From NCBI RefSeq assembly GCF_019931675.1, contig NZ_CP082922.1, positions 1,188,501 to 1,252,500 on the forward strand: a stretch of 64,000 nucleotides of DNA, given 5' to 3'. Positions 1 to 10,015 of this stretch are shown piece after piece; the first letter of the stretch is position 1, and every line of letters starts with the position of its first letter. Position numbers and translations under genes: made by a program. Below the pieces are notes generated by a model, which was given only the letters and a program-made list of their open reading frames with translations, did no database searches and was not told where the DNA came from. This stretch comes from Nocardioides rotundus. Lineage in GTDB: Bacteria; Actinomycetota; Actinomycetes; Propionibacteriales; Nocardioidaceae.

Positions 1-3000
1 GCCGTGGCGATGACCGACCACGGCAACGTCTTCGGCGCCTACGAGTTCTACCGGGCGTGCAAGGCCGCCGGGGTGAAGCCGATCGTCGGGATGGAGGCCT
101 ACTTCACCCCCAACATCAGCCGGTTCGAGCGCAAGCGGGTCAACTTCTACAAGGGCGGTCCCGACGACGTCTCCAGCCGCGGCGCCTACACCCACATGAC
201 CCTGCTGGCCGAGTCCACCGAGGGCATGCACAACCTGTTCCGGCTCTCCACCGGCGCCTGGCGCGACGGGTTCTTCCAGCACCCGCGTGCGGACCGGGAG
301 CTGCTCAGCGAGAACGCCAAGGGCATCATCGGGACCACCGGGTGCCCCTCGGGCGAGGTGCAGGTGCACCTGCGCCACGACAACTACGCCGCGGCCCGGC
401 AGGCGGCCGCCGACTTCCAGGACATCCTCGGCCGGGAGAACTACTTCCTGGAGCTGATGGACCACGACCTGGAGATCGAGAAGCGGGTCCGCGACGGGCT
501 GCTCCGGCTGGCCAAGGACCTGGACATCCCGCTGCTGGCCACCAACGACTCCCACTACGTGCATCAGGCCGACGCCAAGAGCCAGGAGCACCTGCTGTGC
601 ATCAACTCCGGCTCCACGATGGACATCCCCGCCGGCGACGGGCCGGGGCAGCGGTTCGCGTTCTCCGGCGACGGCTACTACCTCAAGTCCGCCGAGGAGA
701 TGCGCGAGCTGTGGGAGGGCCGCTACCAGCTCAAGGCGGCCTGCGACAACACGCTGCTGATCGCCGAGCGCTGCCAGGTCGAGTTCACCGAGGGCAACGG
801 CACCTTCATGCCGAAGTTCCCCACGCCCGACGGGGAGAACGAGGACTCCTGGCTGGTCAAGGAGGTCGACCGCGGCCTGCACGACCGCTACCCCGACGGC
901 ATCCCCGACCGTGTCCGCCAGCAGGCCGACTACGAGCTCGGCGTCATCACCCAGATGGGCTTCCCGGGCTACTTCCTGGTGGTGGCCGACTTCATCAACT
1001 GGGCCAAGGACAACGGCATCCGGGTGGGTCCGGGGCGTGGCTCGGGTGCGGGCTCGATGGTCGCCTACGCGATGCGGATCACCGACCTCGACCCGCTCGA
1101 GCACGGACTGATCTTCGAGCGCTTCCTCAACCCCGACCGCGTCTCGATGCCGGACTTCGACATCGACTTCGACGAGCGCCGGCGCGGTGAGGTGATCAAG
1201 TACGTCACCGAGAAGTACGGCGACGACCGGGTCAGCTACATCATCACCTACGGCACCATCAAGGCCAAGCAGGCCGTCAAGGACTCCAGCCGGATCCTCG
1301 CCTACCCCTTCGCGATGGGCGACCGGATCACCAAGGCGATGCCCGCGACCGTGATGGGCAAGGACGTCCCGCTCCAGCAGATCTTCGACGAGCAGCACCC
1401 TCGCTACGGGGAGGGCGGCGAGTTCCGCCAGCTCTACGACGGCGACGCGGATGTGAAGAAGGTCGTCGACACCGCGATCGGGATCGAGGGCCTCAAGCGG
1501 CAGTGGGGCGTGCACGCCGCGGGCATCATCATGTCCAGCGAGCCGCTGATCGACGTGATCCCGCTGCTCAAGCGTCCCTCCGACGGCGCGATGATCACCC
1601 AGTTCGACTACCCGACGTGCGAGTCGCTGGGCCTGATCAAGATGGACTTCCTCGGCCTGCGCAACCTCACCGTGATGGACGACGCGGTGAAGAACATCAA
1701 GGCCAACCGCGACCTCGACGTGGTGCTGGAGGACCTGGACCTGGAGGACGAGAGCACCTTCCGGCTGCTCCAGCGCGGCGACACCCTCGGCGTCTTCCAG
1801 CTCGACGGCGGCCCGATGCGCGCGCTGCTGCGCAGCATGCGCCCGGACTGCTTCGAGGACATCTCCGCGGTCGGTGCGCTCTACCGTCCCGGCCCGATGG
1901 GCGCGGACTCCCACAACAAGTACGCGCGCCGCAAGACCGGTCGGGAGGAGGTCGTCCCGATCCACCCCGAGCTGGCCGAGCCGCTCGAGGACATCCTGGG
2001 CGAGACCTTCGGCCTGATCGTCTACCAGGAGCAGGTCATGGCGATCGCGCAGAAGCTCGCCGGCTACTCACTGGGCGAAGCGGACATCCTGCGCCGGGCC
2101 ATGGGCAAGAAGAAGAAGGCCGAGCTGGACAAGCAGTTCGAGACCTTCTCCGCCGGGATGGTCGAGCGTGGCTACTCGATGTCCGCGGTCCAGACCCTGT
2201 GGGACATCCTGCTGCCCTTCTCCGACTACGCCTTCAACAAGGCGCACTCGGCCGCCTACGGCCTGGTGTCCTACTGGACGGCCTACCTCAAGGCGAACTA
2301 CCCGGCCGAGTACATGGCCGCGCTCCTCACCTCGGTGAAGGACGACAAGGACAAGATGGCGATCTACCTCAACGAGTGTCGCCGGATGAAGATCAAGGTG
2401 CTGCCACCCGACGTCAACGAGTCGGCGGCCAACTTCACCCCGGTCGGCGGCGACATCCGCTTCGGGCTGACCGCGGTCCGCAACGTCGGCGGCAACGTCG
2501 TCGACGGCATCGTCAGCGCGCGCGAGGAGCAGGGCCGCTACACCGACTTCAACGACTTCATGGCCAAGGTCCCCGCCCACGTGTGCAACAAGCGGGTCGT
2601 GGACTCGCTGATCAAGGCGGGCGCCTTCGACGACATGGGGCATCGGCGGCGCGCGCTGGTCGCGATCCACGAGCCCGCGGTGGACCAGTACGTCGACATC
2701 AAGCGCAACGAGGCCATCGGGCAGGACTCGCTGTTCGCCGGGCTGGACGAGGCCGACTCCGGCTTCGCGGTGTCGGTGTCGATCCCGGAGATCGACGACT
2801 GGGACAAGATGACCCTGCTCGGCCACGAGCGGGAGATGCTCGGGCTCTACGTCTCCGACCACCCCCTGCTCGGCCTGGAGCACGTGCTCTCACAAGGCAC
2901 CGACTGCACCATCGGCGCGCTGATGCTGGACGAGGAGCGGGCCCACGGGTCGCAGCTGACGATCAGCGGCCTGGTGACCGGCGTCCAGCGCCGGATCACC

Positions 3001-3432
3001 AAGAAGGGCGACGCCTGGGCGACCATCACCCTGGAGGACCTCGACGGCGCGATCGAGGTGCTGTTCTTCCCCAGCTCCTACCAGCTGGCCAGCCCCCACC
3101 TGGTCGAGGACACCGTGCTGCGGGTGCGCGGCAGCCTGTCCCGGGACAAGGACCAGCCCGAGCTGCGGGCCCAGGAGGTCAGCGTCCCCGACCTCACCGG
3201 CGGTCCGACCGGGCCGGTGGTGCTCAGCGTCCCCTCCACCCGCTGCACCCCGCCGGTGGTGGAGCAGCTCGCCGACGTCCTGGCCACCCACCCGGGTGCG
3301 ACGGAGGTCCAGCTGCGGCTGCTCACGCGCCAGTCGACCAAGGTGCTGCAGCTGGGTCCGCGGGTCTCCCCGAGCCCGGCCCTGTTCGCGGACCTCAAGC
3401 ACCTCCTGGGGCCCGGTTGCCTGGCCGGCTGA
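1..3432 (+). CDS. dnaE: DNA polymerase III alpha subunit DnaE, 5' end outside window
   Basis: Replicative polymerase, catalytic subunit. The frame is open from base 1, so the N-terminus is missing; about 1143 codons are present of the usual 1180 or so. The visible start lies inside the PHP domain (MTDHGN, then the YEFYRACKAAGVKPIVG segment). The polymerase core has GPGRGSGAGS near residue 342 and the catalytic acidic motif PDFDIDFDERR near 384. Fingers and tandem HhH regions follow, and an OB-fold-like segment (LTISGLVTGVQRRITKKGD) lies close to the C-terminus. Length and the C-terminal OB fold fit the actinobacterial DnaE1 replicase rather than the shorter DnaE2. It is followed, with a probable 16-base overlap, by a small membrane-protein gene. 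Confidence 0.97.
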   Translation, partial: AVAMTDHGNVFGAYEFYRACKAAGVKPIVGMEAYFTPNISRFERKRVNFYKGGPDDVSSRGAYTHMTLLAESTEGMHNLFRLSTGAWRDGFFQHPRADRELLSENAKGIIGTTGCPSGEVQVHLRHDNYAAARQAAADFQDILGRENYFLELMDHDLEIEKRVRDGLLRLAKDLDIPLLATNDSHYVHQADAKSQEHLLCINSGSTMDIPAGDGPGQRFAFSGDGYYLKSAEEMRELWEGRYQLKAACDNTLLIAERCQVEFTEGNGTFMPKFPTPDGENEDSWLVKEVDRGLHDRYPDGIPDRVRQQADYELGVITQMGFPGYFLVVADFINWAKDNGIRVGPGRGSGAGSMVAYAMRITDLDPLEHGLIFERFLNPDRVSMPDFDIDFDERRRGEVIKYVTEKYGDDRVSYIITYGTIKAKQAVKDSSRILAYPFAMGDRITKAMPATVMGKDVPLQQIFDEQHPRYGEGGEFRQLYDGDADVKKVVDTAIGIEGLKRQWGVHAAGIIMSSEPLIDVIPLLKRPSDGAMITQFDYPTCESLGLIKMDFLGLRNLTVMDDAVKNIKANRDLDVVLEDLDLEDESTFRLLQRGDTLGVFQLDGGPMRALLRSMRPDCFEDISAVGALYRPGPMGADSHNKYARRKTGREEVVPIHPELAEPLEDILGETFGLIVYQEQVMAIAQKLAGYSLGEADILRRAMGKKKKAELDKQFETFSAGMVERGYSMSAVQTLWDILLPFSDYAFNKAHSAAYGLVSYWTAYLKANYPAEYMAALLTSVKDDKDKMAIYLNECRRMKIKVLPPDVNESAANFTPVGGDIRFGLTAVRNVGGNVVDGIVSAREEQGRYTDFNDFMAKVPAHVCNKRVVDSLIKAGAFDDMGHRRRALVAIHEPAVDQYVDIKRNEAIGQDSLFAGLDEADSGFAVSVSIPEIDDWDKMTLLGHEREMLGLYVSDHPLLGLEHVLSQGTDCTIGALMLDEERAHGSQLTISGLVTGVQRRITKKGDAWATITLEDLDGAIEVLFFPSSYQLASPHLVEDTVLRVRGSLSRDKDQPELRAQEVSVPDLTGGPTGPVVLSVPSTRCTPPVVEQLADVLATHPGATEVQLRLLTRQSTKVLQLGPRVSPSPALFADLKHLLGPGCLAG

Positions 3433-3971
3433 GCCGGTCGGTCCGCGGCGAGTGGGTGCTCGGGCATGTCGCCTGGCTGGTCCTGCTCTGCGCGGCCCTG
3501 GGCCTCGTCGGCGGCGTGGTCTGGGAGGCGCTGTGGCGTCCGCCCCTCGCTGTGGTCGTCGACGGGCGTGCCGTGCTCGCGGGGACCGATGCGGAGCGGG
3601 CCTTCGACGCCACCGCATGGTTCCTGCTGATCGGCGGGGTCGCCGGTCTGCTCGCGGGGGTGGTCGCCGGCCTGTTGGTCCGGGTCCGTGAGCTGCTGAC
3701 GCTGGCCACCCTGCTGCCGGCCTCGATCCTCGCGGGCCTGCTCATGGCCATGGTCGGCTCGGACCTGGGCCCTCCGGACCCGGCGCGAGCCGCAGCCCGC
3801 GCGGAGGACCTGGCCCGGCTCCCGGTGGCGTTGGAGGTGAGCGGCCCGGTGTCCTACCTCGCGCTGCCGATCGGTGCGGTGACCGGGCTGCTCTTGGTGT
3901 TGGTGCTGGCGCCGGTCAATCGGCCGGGTTCGCGGACCTCGGGCGATCCGGCCGCTACGATGCACTCCTGA
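3417..3971 (+). CDS. Small integral membrane protein (DUF2567-like)
   Basis: A protein of about 184 residues with three or four predicted membrane segments: VAWLVLLCAALGLVGGVVW, then a stretch around WFLLIGGVAGLLAGVVAGLL, a third around LLTLATLLPASILAGLL, and a last one near the C-terminus (LPIGAVTGLLLVLVLAP). The extracytoplasmic loop after segment 1 reads PPLAVVVDGRAVLAG, which resembles the actinobacterial DUF2567 family. I chose the TTG at 3417, overlapping the dnaE stop; the GTG at 3456 is the alternative and would still keep segment 1. Function unknown. The position after dnaE suggests co-transcription only. Confidence 0.6.
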   Translation: MPGRLSRSVRGEWVLGHVAWLVLLCAALGLVGGVVWEALWRPPLAVVVDGRAVLAGTDAERAFDATAWFLLIGGVAGLLAGVVAGLLVRVRELLTLATLLPASILAGLLMAMVGSDLGPPDPARAAARAEDLARLPVALEVSGPVSYLALPIGAVTGLLLVLVLAPVNRPGSRTSGDPAATMHS

Positions 3972-4032
3972 CGCCGCCGTCGGCGGCCGTCTGTCAACGA
4001 TCACGTAGCACGTCACGGGGGAGTCACCAACC

Positions 4033-5643
4033 ATGTCCAGCAACCTTCCGCCCAACGGCGGCGACGCGGGCGCCAACGGCGACCCGGAGTACCTCGAGCA
4101 GGGCTCCGGTGAGCCGATCGTCGAGCAGAAGAGGTCCTCGAGCAGGAAGCCGCTGCTGATCGGCGCCGCCGCCGTGGTCGGGCTCGGCCTGGTCGGCACC
4201 GGAGTGTTCGCCGCGACCCAGCTCGCGGGGGGAGGCGCCCAGCCCAGCGAGGCCCTGCCGTCCTCGACGCTGGCCTACGCCAGCATCGACCTGGACCCGT
4301 CGGCCGGCCAGAAGGTCGAGGCGATCCGGACCCTGCGCAAGTTCCCCGGGCTGAAGAAGGAGCTCGACCTGAACTCGCAGGACGACCTGCGCAAGCGGCT
4401 GTTCGAGGAGATCCAGAAGGACGACGAGTGCAAGGGCGTGGACTACGCCCAGGACATCGAGCCGTGGCTCGGCGAGCGGGCCGCGGCGGCGATGGTCGAG
4501 TCGTCGGGCAAGCCCACCGGCGTCGGCGTCCTGGCGATCACCGACGCCGACGCCGCGGAGGCGGGCGTGGCCAAGCTGCAGAAGGCGTGCGGCGGCTCCG
4601 GGGACACCTCGGGTGCGTTCGTCATCGACGGTGACTGGATGGTGATGGCCGAGACGAAGAAGATCGCCCAGCAGGTCGTCGACGGTGCCGCGGACGGGAC
4701 CCTGGCCGACGACGAGAGCTTCCAGAAGTGGACCGGCGAGGTCGGCGACCCGGGCATCGTGACGATGTACGCCGCCAAGGGAGCCATGCCGGCACTCGTG
4801 CGGTTGAGCGAGGCCGCGGGCGACCAGATGCCCCCGGGCGCCGAGGACCAGATGAGCGAGCTGACCAAGGACTTCAGGGGCGCGGCCGCGACGGTCCGCT
4901 TCGACGCCGGCGCGCTGGAGCTGGAGGCCGCCTCCGAGGGCGGCACCGGCTTCCCCGGGCTCAAGCTCACCAACGGCGCGGGCCCCCTCGTGGGCGATTT
5001 GCCGGACGACACCGTCGGCGCCTTCGGCGTGGCCCTGCCCGATGGGTGGGGCGAGGCGATGCTCCAGCAGATGTCCACGATCGCCGGCGGTCAGGTCGAC
5101 ACCGAGCAGATGGTGTCCCAGGTGGAGGCGCAGACCGGGCTGAGCCTTCCCGAGGACGTCGAGACGCTCACCGGGGACGCGCTCGTCCTCTCCGTCGGCG
5201 GCGACATCGACCCCGAGACGCTGGCCAACACCCAGGACCCCGCCGACATCCCGATCGGTGTGAAGGTCCAGGGCAACCCCGGCGAGATCGAGCAGGTGCT
5301 GGAGAAGATCCGGACCGCCTCCGGCGCGCCCGCCGACGGCCCGCTGTCCTCCCAGACCAAGGGCGACCTCATCGCGGTCGGCCCCAACCAGCAGTACCTC
5401 GACGACCTGCTCGCCGGCGGCGACCTCGCCGGCTCGGAGGTCTACCAGGACGTGACCGGTGGCCAGGAGGACGCGGCGGCGGTCCTGTTCGTGAACTTCA
5501 ACGGCGCGGGCGACTGGCTGGCCTCGCTGGCCGAGGGGCAGCCCGAGGTTCAGGAGAACCTCAAGCCCCTGGCGGCCGCGGGCATGACCGCCTGGATGGA
5601 CGGCGACGTCTCCCACAGCACGCTGAGGGTGACCACCGACTGA
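4033..5643 (+). CDS. DUF3352 domain protein, membrane anchored
   Basis: A 536-residue protein with a disordered, Gly/Asp/Glu-rich cytoplasmic N-terminus, one membrane anchor at about residues 41-62 (LLIGAAAVVGLGLVGTGVFA) and a large extracytoplasmic part. That part has the DUF3352 pattern: LPSSTLAYASIDLDPSAGQK followed by repeated alpha/beta units that evaluate protein-like substructures (DALVLSVGG, IPIGVKVQGNP). Start ATG at 4033 has a GGGGGAG ribosome site about 9 nt upstream. The family is common in actinobacteria and functionally uncharacterised. It converges on the ybaK-like gene with only six bases between the stops. Confidence 0.85.
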   Translation: MSSNLPPNGGDAGANGDPEYLEQGSGEPIVEQKRSSSRKPLLIGAAAVVGLGLVGTGVFAATQLAGGGAQPSEALPSSTLAYASIDLDPSAGQKVEAIRTLRKFPGLKKELDLNSQDDLRKRLFEEIQKDDECKGVDYAQDIEPWLGERAAAAMVESSGKPTGVGVLAITDADAAEAGVAKLQKACGGSGDTSGAFVIDGDWMVMAETKKIAQQVVDGAADGTLADDESFQKWTGEVGDPGIVTMYAAKGAMPALVRLSEAAGDQMPPGAEDQMSELTKDFRGAAATVRFDAGALELEAASEGGTGFPGLKLTNGAGPLVGDLPDDTVGAFGVALPDGWGEAMLQQMSTIAGGQVDTEQMVSQVEAQTGLSLPEDVETLTGDALVLSVGGDIDPETLANTQDPADIPIGVKVQGNPGEIEQVLEKIRTASGAPADGPLSSQTKGDLIAVGPNQQYLDDLLAGGDLAGSEVYQDVTGGQEDAAAVLFVNFNGAGDWLASLAEGQPEVQENLKPLAAAGMTAWMDGDVSHSTLRVTTD

Positions 5644-5649
5644 GGATGC

Positions 5650-6141
5650 TCAGCCCCGGCCGATCGGCGCCGTCACCGCATCGGTGACGGCGATCAGGTC
5701 GGTCGGGTCGAGCTCCACGTCCAGTCCCCGTCGCCCGCCGGAGACCAGGATGGTCTCGAAGCCGAGAGCCGAGGAGTCCAGCACGGTGGGGTGGGCGCGC
5801 CGCTGCCCGATGGGGGAGATGCCCCCGGCGACGTACCCGGTGGCCCGCTCGGCATCCGCGACGTCGGCCATCACCGCCTTGCTGCCGCCCACGGCCCGCG
5901 CCAGCGCCTTGAGGTCGAGCTGGCCGGTGACCGGCACGATGCCGACGGCCAGCCGACCGTCGACCGAGGCCATCAGCGTCTTGAAGACCCGGGCCGGGTC
6001 CTCGCCCAGTGCCTCCGCGGCCTCGAGCCCGAAGGACTCCGCCCGCGGGTCGTGGTGGTAGGCGCGCAGGGTGAACGCGACCCCGGCACGCTCCAGCGCG
6101 ACCGTGGCCGGCGTACTCCCGCCGGGCCTCCGCTTCGCCAT
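5650..6141 (-). CDS. ybaK: YbaK/EbsC-family aminoacyl-tRNA deacylase (Cys-tRNA(Pro) deacylase-like)
   Basis: Trans-editing deacylase family that hydrolyses mischarged Cys-tRNA(Pro). 163 residues, normal for the family. Seen: FKTLMASVDGRLAVGIVPV with the conserved Lys of the active-site region, LDLKALARAVGG, and the GYVAGGISPIGQ signature that forms the substrate pocket. Start at ATG 6141 is chosen because a strong AGGAGGG site lies 6-8 nt upstream; an in-frame TTG at 6168 would add nine residues but places the ribosome site inside the gene. It lies downstream of the Lon-domain gene on the same strand (35-bp gap), so the two are probably co-transcribed. Exact substrate is inferred from the family. 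Confidence 0.9.
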   Translation of the reverse strand: MAKRRPGGSTPATVALERAGVAFTLRAYHHDPRAESFGLEAAEALGEDPARVFKTLMASVDGRLAVGIVPVTGQLDLKALARAVGGSKAVMADVADAERATGYVAGGISPIGQRRAHPTVLDSSALGFETILVSGGRRGLDVELDPTDLIAVTDAVTAPIGRG

Positions 6142-6176
6142 CGGCCCTCCTGCTCCGATCCGGGTCAACCGTGAGC

Positions 6177-6845
6177 CTAGTTCGGCGACCAGCGGGTGCG
6201 GGCGACCTCGGTGGCCGGCAGCGAGGGGATGGCGTTCATCGCCCGCAGCTCGCGGCGCAGCAGGTCGGTGACGAGGAGCAGCCGCTCCTCGACGTCGTCG
6301 GACTCCAGCAGCGCCTGCCGCTCGGGCATCGCGAGCGGGGCCACGGCGGCCAGGGTCCAGGAGAGGTACGCCGGGTCCTTCGGCAGGGCGGTCGGGTGCG
6401 GGTCGCCGCGCCAGGGCGTGACCGCGGCTCGATAGGCGGTGAAGGCGGCCAGCGCCACCTCGGTGACCGCGGGGTCGATGGTCGCCGGCTTCGGTGCGGG
6501 CAGCTCGGTCACCCGGGCGGCCGGGAAGTCGCCGCTGGTCTCCAGCCCGTCGAGGCGGATGCGGTCGCGGCCCACGGCGACGATCTCGAACGTGCCGTCG
6601 GGGCTCTCCGTCGCCTCGGTGAGCTGCAGCCGACAGCCCACTCGGTAGAGCGACTGGGCGCCGTGGTCCCCGACCTCGTAGCCCTCCCGGATGCCGACCG
6701 AGCCGAAGAGCCGGTCGGCTGAGTCCGGCACCCGCAGCAGGTGGTGCACCAGGGCGCGGTAGCGGTCCTCGAAGACGTGCAGGGGGACCATGACACCGGG
6801 GAAGACCACGGTGTTCAGCGGGAACATCGGCAGCGTGCCGGTCAC
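6177..6845 (-). CDS. LON peptidase substrate-binding (N-terminal) domain protein
   Basis: A 222-residue protein made only of the Lon N-terminal domain (PF02190 type): the opening LPMFPLNTVVFPGVMVPLHV and the segment VGCRLQLTEATESPDGTFEI are diagnostic. There is no AAA+ or protease domain, so it is a stand-alone substrate-binding domain as found throughout actinobacteria; its partner is unknown. GTG start at 6845 lies 7 nt behind a TAGGGT hexamer (6858-6853, minus strand), consistent with a leaderless message. The ybaK-like gene follows on the same strand. Its promoter region is divergent from hisD. Confidence 0.88.
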   Translation of the reverse strand: MTGTLPMFPLNTVVFPGVMVPLHVFEDRYRALVHHLLRVPDSADRLFGSVGIREGYEVGDHGAQSLYRVGCRLQLTEATESPDGTFEIVAVGRDRIRLDGLETSGDFPAARVTELPAPKPATIDPAVTEVALAAFTAYRAAVTPWRGDPHPTALPKDPAYLSWTLAAVAPLAMPERQALLESDDVEERLLLVTDLLRRELRAMNAIPSLPATEVARTRWSPN

Positions 6846-6906
6846 GGCTCCGACCCTAGCCCGACCGGGCAGTGGGCACCGGCGGCTCGCGGAGCCGGGG
6901 AGAAAC

Positions 6907-6912
6907 TAGAAT
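6907..6912 (+). promoter_or_regulatory. hisD -10 element, leaderless type
   Basis: TAGAAT ends 7 nt before the hisD ATG and there is no Shine-Dalgarno sequence between them. Transcription would begin at or next to the start codon. This decides the ATG at 6920 over the in-frame upstream start at 6872. Confidence 0.6.
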
Positions 6913-6919
6913 CGGGGGC

Positions 6920-8242
6920 ATGTCCGCCACCAGCACGCCCCGGCCGATCCGCCGCATCGACCTGCGCGGCGCCGGGCATGACGTGGACCACCGGTCGGTG
7001 GTGCCGCGGGCCGCGTTCGACGTGGAGGCGGCCGCCGAGCAGGTCCGCCCGGTGCTGGACGCCGTGCGCGACCGGGGGCTCGAGGCGGTGCGCGAGCTGA
7101 CCGCGCGGTTCGACGGGGTGGAGGACGCCGAGGTCGTCGTACCCCCCGCGACCCTGCACGCGGCGCTGGACGCGCTCGCGCCCGAGGTGCGCGCCGGGCT
7201 GGAGGAGTCGATCCGCCGGCTGCGCGCCACCTGCACGGCCGAGCTGGAGCAGGACGTGGTCACCGAGGTCGCGCCGGGCGCGGTGGTGACCCACCGGATG
7301 ATCCCGATCGAGCGGGTGGGCCTCTACGTCCCCGGCGGTGTCGCGCCGCTGGTCTCCAGCGTGGTGATGAACGTCGTCCCGGCGCAGGTCGCCGGGGTCT
7401 CCTCGATCGCGCTCGCCACCCCGCCACAGCGGGACAACGGCGGCCTGCCCGACCCCACGATCATGGCCGCGTGTGCGCTGCTCGGCGTCGAGGAGGTCTA
7501 CGCCGTCGGCGGCGGCCAGGCGATCGCGATGCTGGCCTACGGCGCCGGCCCGTGCCGGCCGGTCGACCTTGTCACCGGTCCCGGGAACATCTACGTCACC
7601 GCCGCCAAGCGGCTGCTGCGCGGCGTGGTCGGCATCGACTCCGAGGCCGGCCCCAGCGAGGTCCTCGTTCTGGCCGACGACACCGCCGACGCGTCGTACG
7701 TCGCTGCCGACCTGATCTCCCAGGCCGAGCACGGCGAGACCTCGGCCTCGGTCCTGGTCACCGACAGCGAGGAGCTCGCGGACGCGGTGACCGCGGAGCT
7801 GGTGCGGCAGGTCGCGGCGACCAAGCACAGCGAGCGGATCGGCACGGCGCTGAGCGCGGAGCAGTCCGCGATCGTGCTGGTCGACGACCTGGATCAGGGC
7901 CTGCGGGTGGTCGACGGCTATGCGACCGAGCACCTGGAGATCCACACCCGCGACGCCGCCGACGTCGCCGGGCGGGTGCGCAACGCGGGCGCGATCTTCC
8001 TCGGGCCGTTCGCGCCGGTCTCGCTGGGCGACTACACCGCCGGCTCCAACCACGTGCTGCCGACCGCGGGCTGCGCCTGCCACTCCTCGGGCCTGTCGGT
8101 CCGGTCCTTCCTCAAGGCGGTGCACGTCGTGGACTACAGCCGGGCCGCGCTGGAGGAGGTCGCCGGTCACGTGACCACGCTCGCCGACGCGGAGGACCTG
8201 CCCGGCCACGGCGCCGCGATCCGGGTCCGGTTCCGGGACTGA
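6920..8242 (+). CDS. hisD: Histidinol dehydrogenase
   Basis: Catalyses the last two steps of histidine synthesis, histidinol to histidine with two NAD. 440 residues, typical. Seen: the NAD-binding [14 protein letters not shown] region, the zinc-site signature around [16 protein letters not shown] and [10 protein letters not shown] (Gln/His ligands), and the catalytic [10 protein letters not shown] (Glu-His) segment followed by [14 protein letters not shown]. First gene of hisD-hisC-hisB-hisH; 10-bp gap to hisC. Start selected at ATG 6920 from the TAGAAT hexamer 7 nt upstream; an upstream start at 6872 would put the promoter inside the gene. Confidence 0.97.
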   Translation: MSATSTPRPIRRIDLRGAGHDVDHRSVVPRAAFDVEAAAEQVRPVLDAVRDRGLEAVRELTARFDGVEDAEVVVPPATLHAALDALAPEVRAGLEESIRRLRATCTAELEQDVVTEVAPGAVVTHRMIPIERVGLYVPGGVAPLVSSVVMNVVPAQVAGVSSIALATPPQRDNGGLPDPTIMAACALLGVEEVYAVGGGQAIAMLAYGAGPCRPVDLVTGPGNIYVTAAKRLLRGVVGIDSEAGPSEVLVLADDTADASYVAADLISQAEHGETSASVLVTDSEELADAVTAELVRQVAATKHSERIGTALSAEQSAIVLVDDLDQGLRVVDGYATEHLEIHTRDAADVAGRVRNAGAIFLGPFAPVSLGDYTAGSNHVLPTAGCACHSSGLSVRSFLKAVHVVDYSRAALEEVAGHVTTLADAEDLPGHGAAIRVRFRD

Positions 8243-8252
8243 GGGGCCGAGG

Positions 8253-9383
8253 ATGACCCAGGACAGCGGCTGGCCGCCGCTGCGCGAGGAGCTGCGCGGG
8301 ATCGCCCCCTACGGCGCCCCCCAGCTGGACGTGCCGGTGCAGCTGAACACGAACGAGAGCCCCTACGGGCCGTCGGCCGAGACCGTCGCCGACGTCGCCG
8401 CGGCGGTGGCGGAGGTCGCCGGAGGGCTCAACCGCTACCCCGACCGGGACTTCACCGAGCTGAGCCGCGCCCTGGCGGCCTACCTCACGCCGGACGCCGG
8501 CGGGAACGTGATCGGCCCGGAGATGGTGTGGGCAGCGAACGGCTCCAACGAGGTGATGCTGCACCTGCTGCAGGCCTTCGGCGGGCCGGGCCGGACGGCG
8601 CTGAGCTTCGCGCCGACGTACTCGATGTATCCCGAGTACGCCCGCGACACCCACACCGGCTGGGCCGTCGGGCACCGCAACGAGGACTTCGGCCTCGACC
8701 TGGAGCGCGCCCGCCGGCTGGTGACCGAGCAGCGGCCTGCGCTGGTGCTGCTGCCGAGCCCGAACAACCCGACCGGGACGGCCCTGCCGCACGAGGCGAT
8801 CGGTGTGCTCTGCGAGGCGGCGGGCGACGGGCTGGTGGTGATCGACGAGGCGTACGCCGAGTTCCGCCGGGCCGGCGTCCCCAGCGCGCTGGAGCTGCTG
8901 GGCGAGCACCGCAACCTCGTGGTGACGCGCACCATGAGCAAGGCGTTCGCGATGGCCGGGACCCGGCTGGGCTACCTCGCCGCGCGGCCGGAGATCGTCG
9001 AGGGGCTGCGCGTGGTGCGGCTGCCCTACCACCTCTCCTCGGTGACCCAGGCGGTCGCGCTGGCCGGGTTGCGGCACGCACCGGAGCTGCTGGGGTACGT
9101 CGACCGACTGCGGTCCGAGCGCGACGAGCTGGTCGCCTGGCTGCGGGCACAGGGGCACGAGGTCGCCGACTCCGACGCCAACTTCGTGCTCTTCGGCCGC
9201 TTCGCGGACCGGCACGCCGTGTGGCAGGCGCTGCTCGACCGCGGGGTGCTGATCCGCGAGACCGGGCCGGACGGCTGGCTGCGAGTCTCGGTGGGCACGC
9301 CCGAGGAGATGGCAGCATTCAGGGAGGCGCTCACCGCCGCGGTGGGCGCCCCGAGGACCCGAGCACAGGAACAGGGACGATGA
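8253..9383 (+). CDS. hisC: Histidinol-phosphate aminotransferase
   Basis: PLP enzyme of fold type I converting imidazole-acetol phosphate and glutamate to histidinol phosphate. 376 residues. Seen: the N-terminal [11 protein letters not shown], the NNPTGTALP cofactor-binding loop, the [11 protein letters not shown]sp, and the Schiff-base lysine in [16 protein letters not shown] (Lys230). ATG at 8253 is preceded by GAGGGGCCGAGG. Its stop overlaps the hisB start as ATGA, so translation is coupled. Confidence 0.97.
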   Translation: MTQDSGWPPLREELRGIAPYGAPQLDVPVQLNTNESPYGPSAETVADVAAAVAEVAGGLNRYPDRDFTELSRALAAYLTPDAGGNVIGPEMVWAANGSNEVMLHLLQAFGGPGRTALSFAPTYSMYPEYARDTHTGWAVGHRNEDFGLDLERARRLVTEQRPALVLLPSPNNPTGTALPHEAIGVLCEAAGDGLVVIDEAYAEFRRAGVPSALELLGEHRNLVVTRTMSKAFAMAGTRLGYLAARPEIVEGLRVVRLPYHLSSVTQAVALAGLRHAPELLGYVDRLRSERDELVAWLRAQGHEVADSDANFVLFGRFADRHAVWQALLDRGVLIRETGPDGWLRVSVGTPEEMAAFREALTAAVGAPRTRAQEQGR

Positions 9384-10015
9384 GCGAGCAGGCGAGCGCA
9401 GCGCGCACGGCGACGGTGGACCGCGAGACCAAGGAGTCGCGGGTGCACGTCGAGGTGAACCTCGACGGCACCGGCAAGGCCGAGGTCGGCACCGGCGTGG
9501 GCTTCTACGACCACATGCTCACCTCCTTCGCCCGGCACTCGCTGGTCGACCTGGTCGTGGAGACCGACGGCGACCTGCACATCGACGCCCACCACACCGT
9601 CGAGGACACCGCGATCGCACTGGGCGAGGCGCTGCGGCAGGCGCTGGGGGACAAGCGCGGGATCCGGCGCTTCGGCGACGCCACCGTGCCCCTGGACGAG
9701 GCGCTGGTGCAGGCGGTCGTCGACGTCTCCGGCCGGCCCTACTGCGTGCACACGGGCGAGCCCGAGGGCCAGCAGTTCGTCAACATCACCGCGGCCGAGG
9801 GGCCGCCGTACCTCGGCTCGCTGACGCGGCACGTCTTCGAGACCATCGCCTTCCACGGCCAGCTCGCCCTGCACGTGCGGGTCCTGGCCGGGCGCGACCC
9901 GCACCACCTGGTCGAGACCCAGTTCAAGGCGTTCGCCCGGGCGTTCCGCGACGCCGTCGCCCTCGACCCGCGTGAGACCGGCGTGCCGTCGACCAAGGGG
10001 ACCCTGGACCGGTGA
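9380..10015 (+). CDS. hisB: Imidazoleglycerol-phosphate dehydratase
   Basis: Manganese enzyme that dehydrates IGP to imidazole-acetol phosphate. 211 residues, monofunctional (no phosphatase domain), as is usual in actinobacteria. Seen: [14 protein letters not shown] and the metal-binding [17 protein letters not shown], mirrored by [16 protein letters not shown] and [17 protein letters not shown]. Start ATG 9380 overlaps the hisC stop by four bases, and the hisB stop overlaps the hisH GTG. Confidence 0.97.
   Translation: MSEQASAARTATVDRETKESRVHVEVNLDGTGKAEVGTGVGFYDHMLTSFARHSLVDLVVETDGDLHIDAHHTVEDTAIALGEALRQALGDKRGIRRFGDATVPLDEALVQAVVDVSGRPYCVHTGEPEGQQFVNITAAEGPPYLGSLTRHVFETIAFHGQLALHVRVLAGRDPHHLVETQFKAFARAFRDAVALDPRETGVPSTKGTLDR

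Noticed and set aside
1503..3971. Long plus-strand frame of 822 codons through dnaE
   Set aside because: It is out of frame with dnaE and its composition is the Arg/Gly/Pro/Ala bias of a shadow. Only its 3' end (from about 3417) encodes a sensible membrane protein.
3973..3987. GCCGCCG-T-CGGCGGC hairpin after the small membrane protein as terminator
   Set aside because: Short loop, no U tract, and such GC palindromes arise easily at this base composition.
4024..5616. Minus-strand frame of 530 codons opposite DUF3352
   Set aside because: Typical high-GC antisense shadow; the plus-strand gene has a clear domain, anchor and ribosome site.
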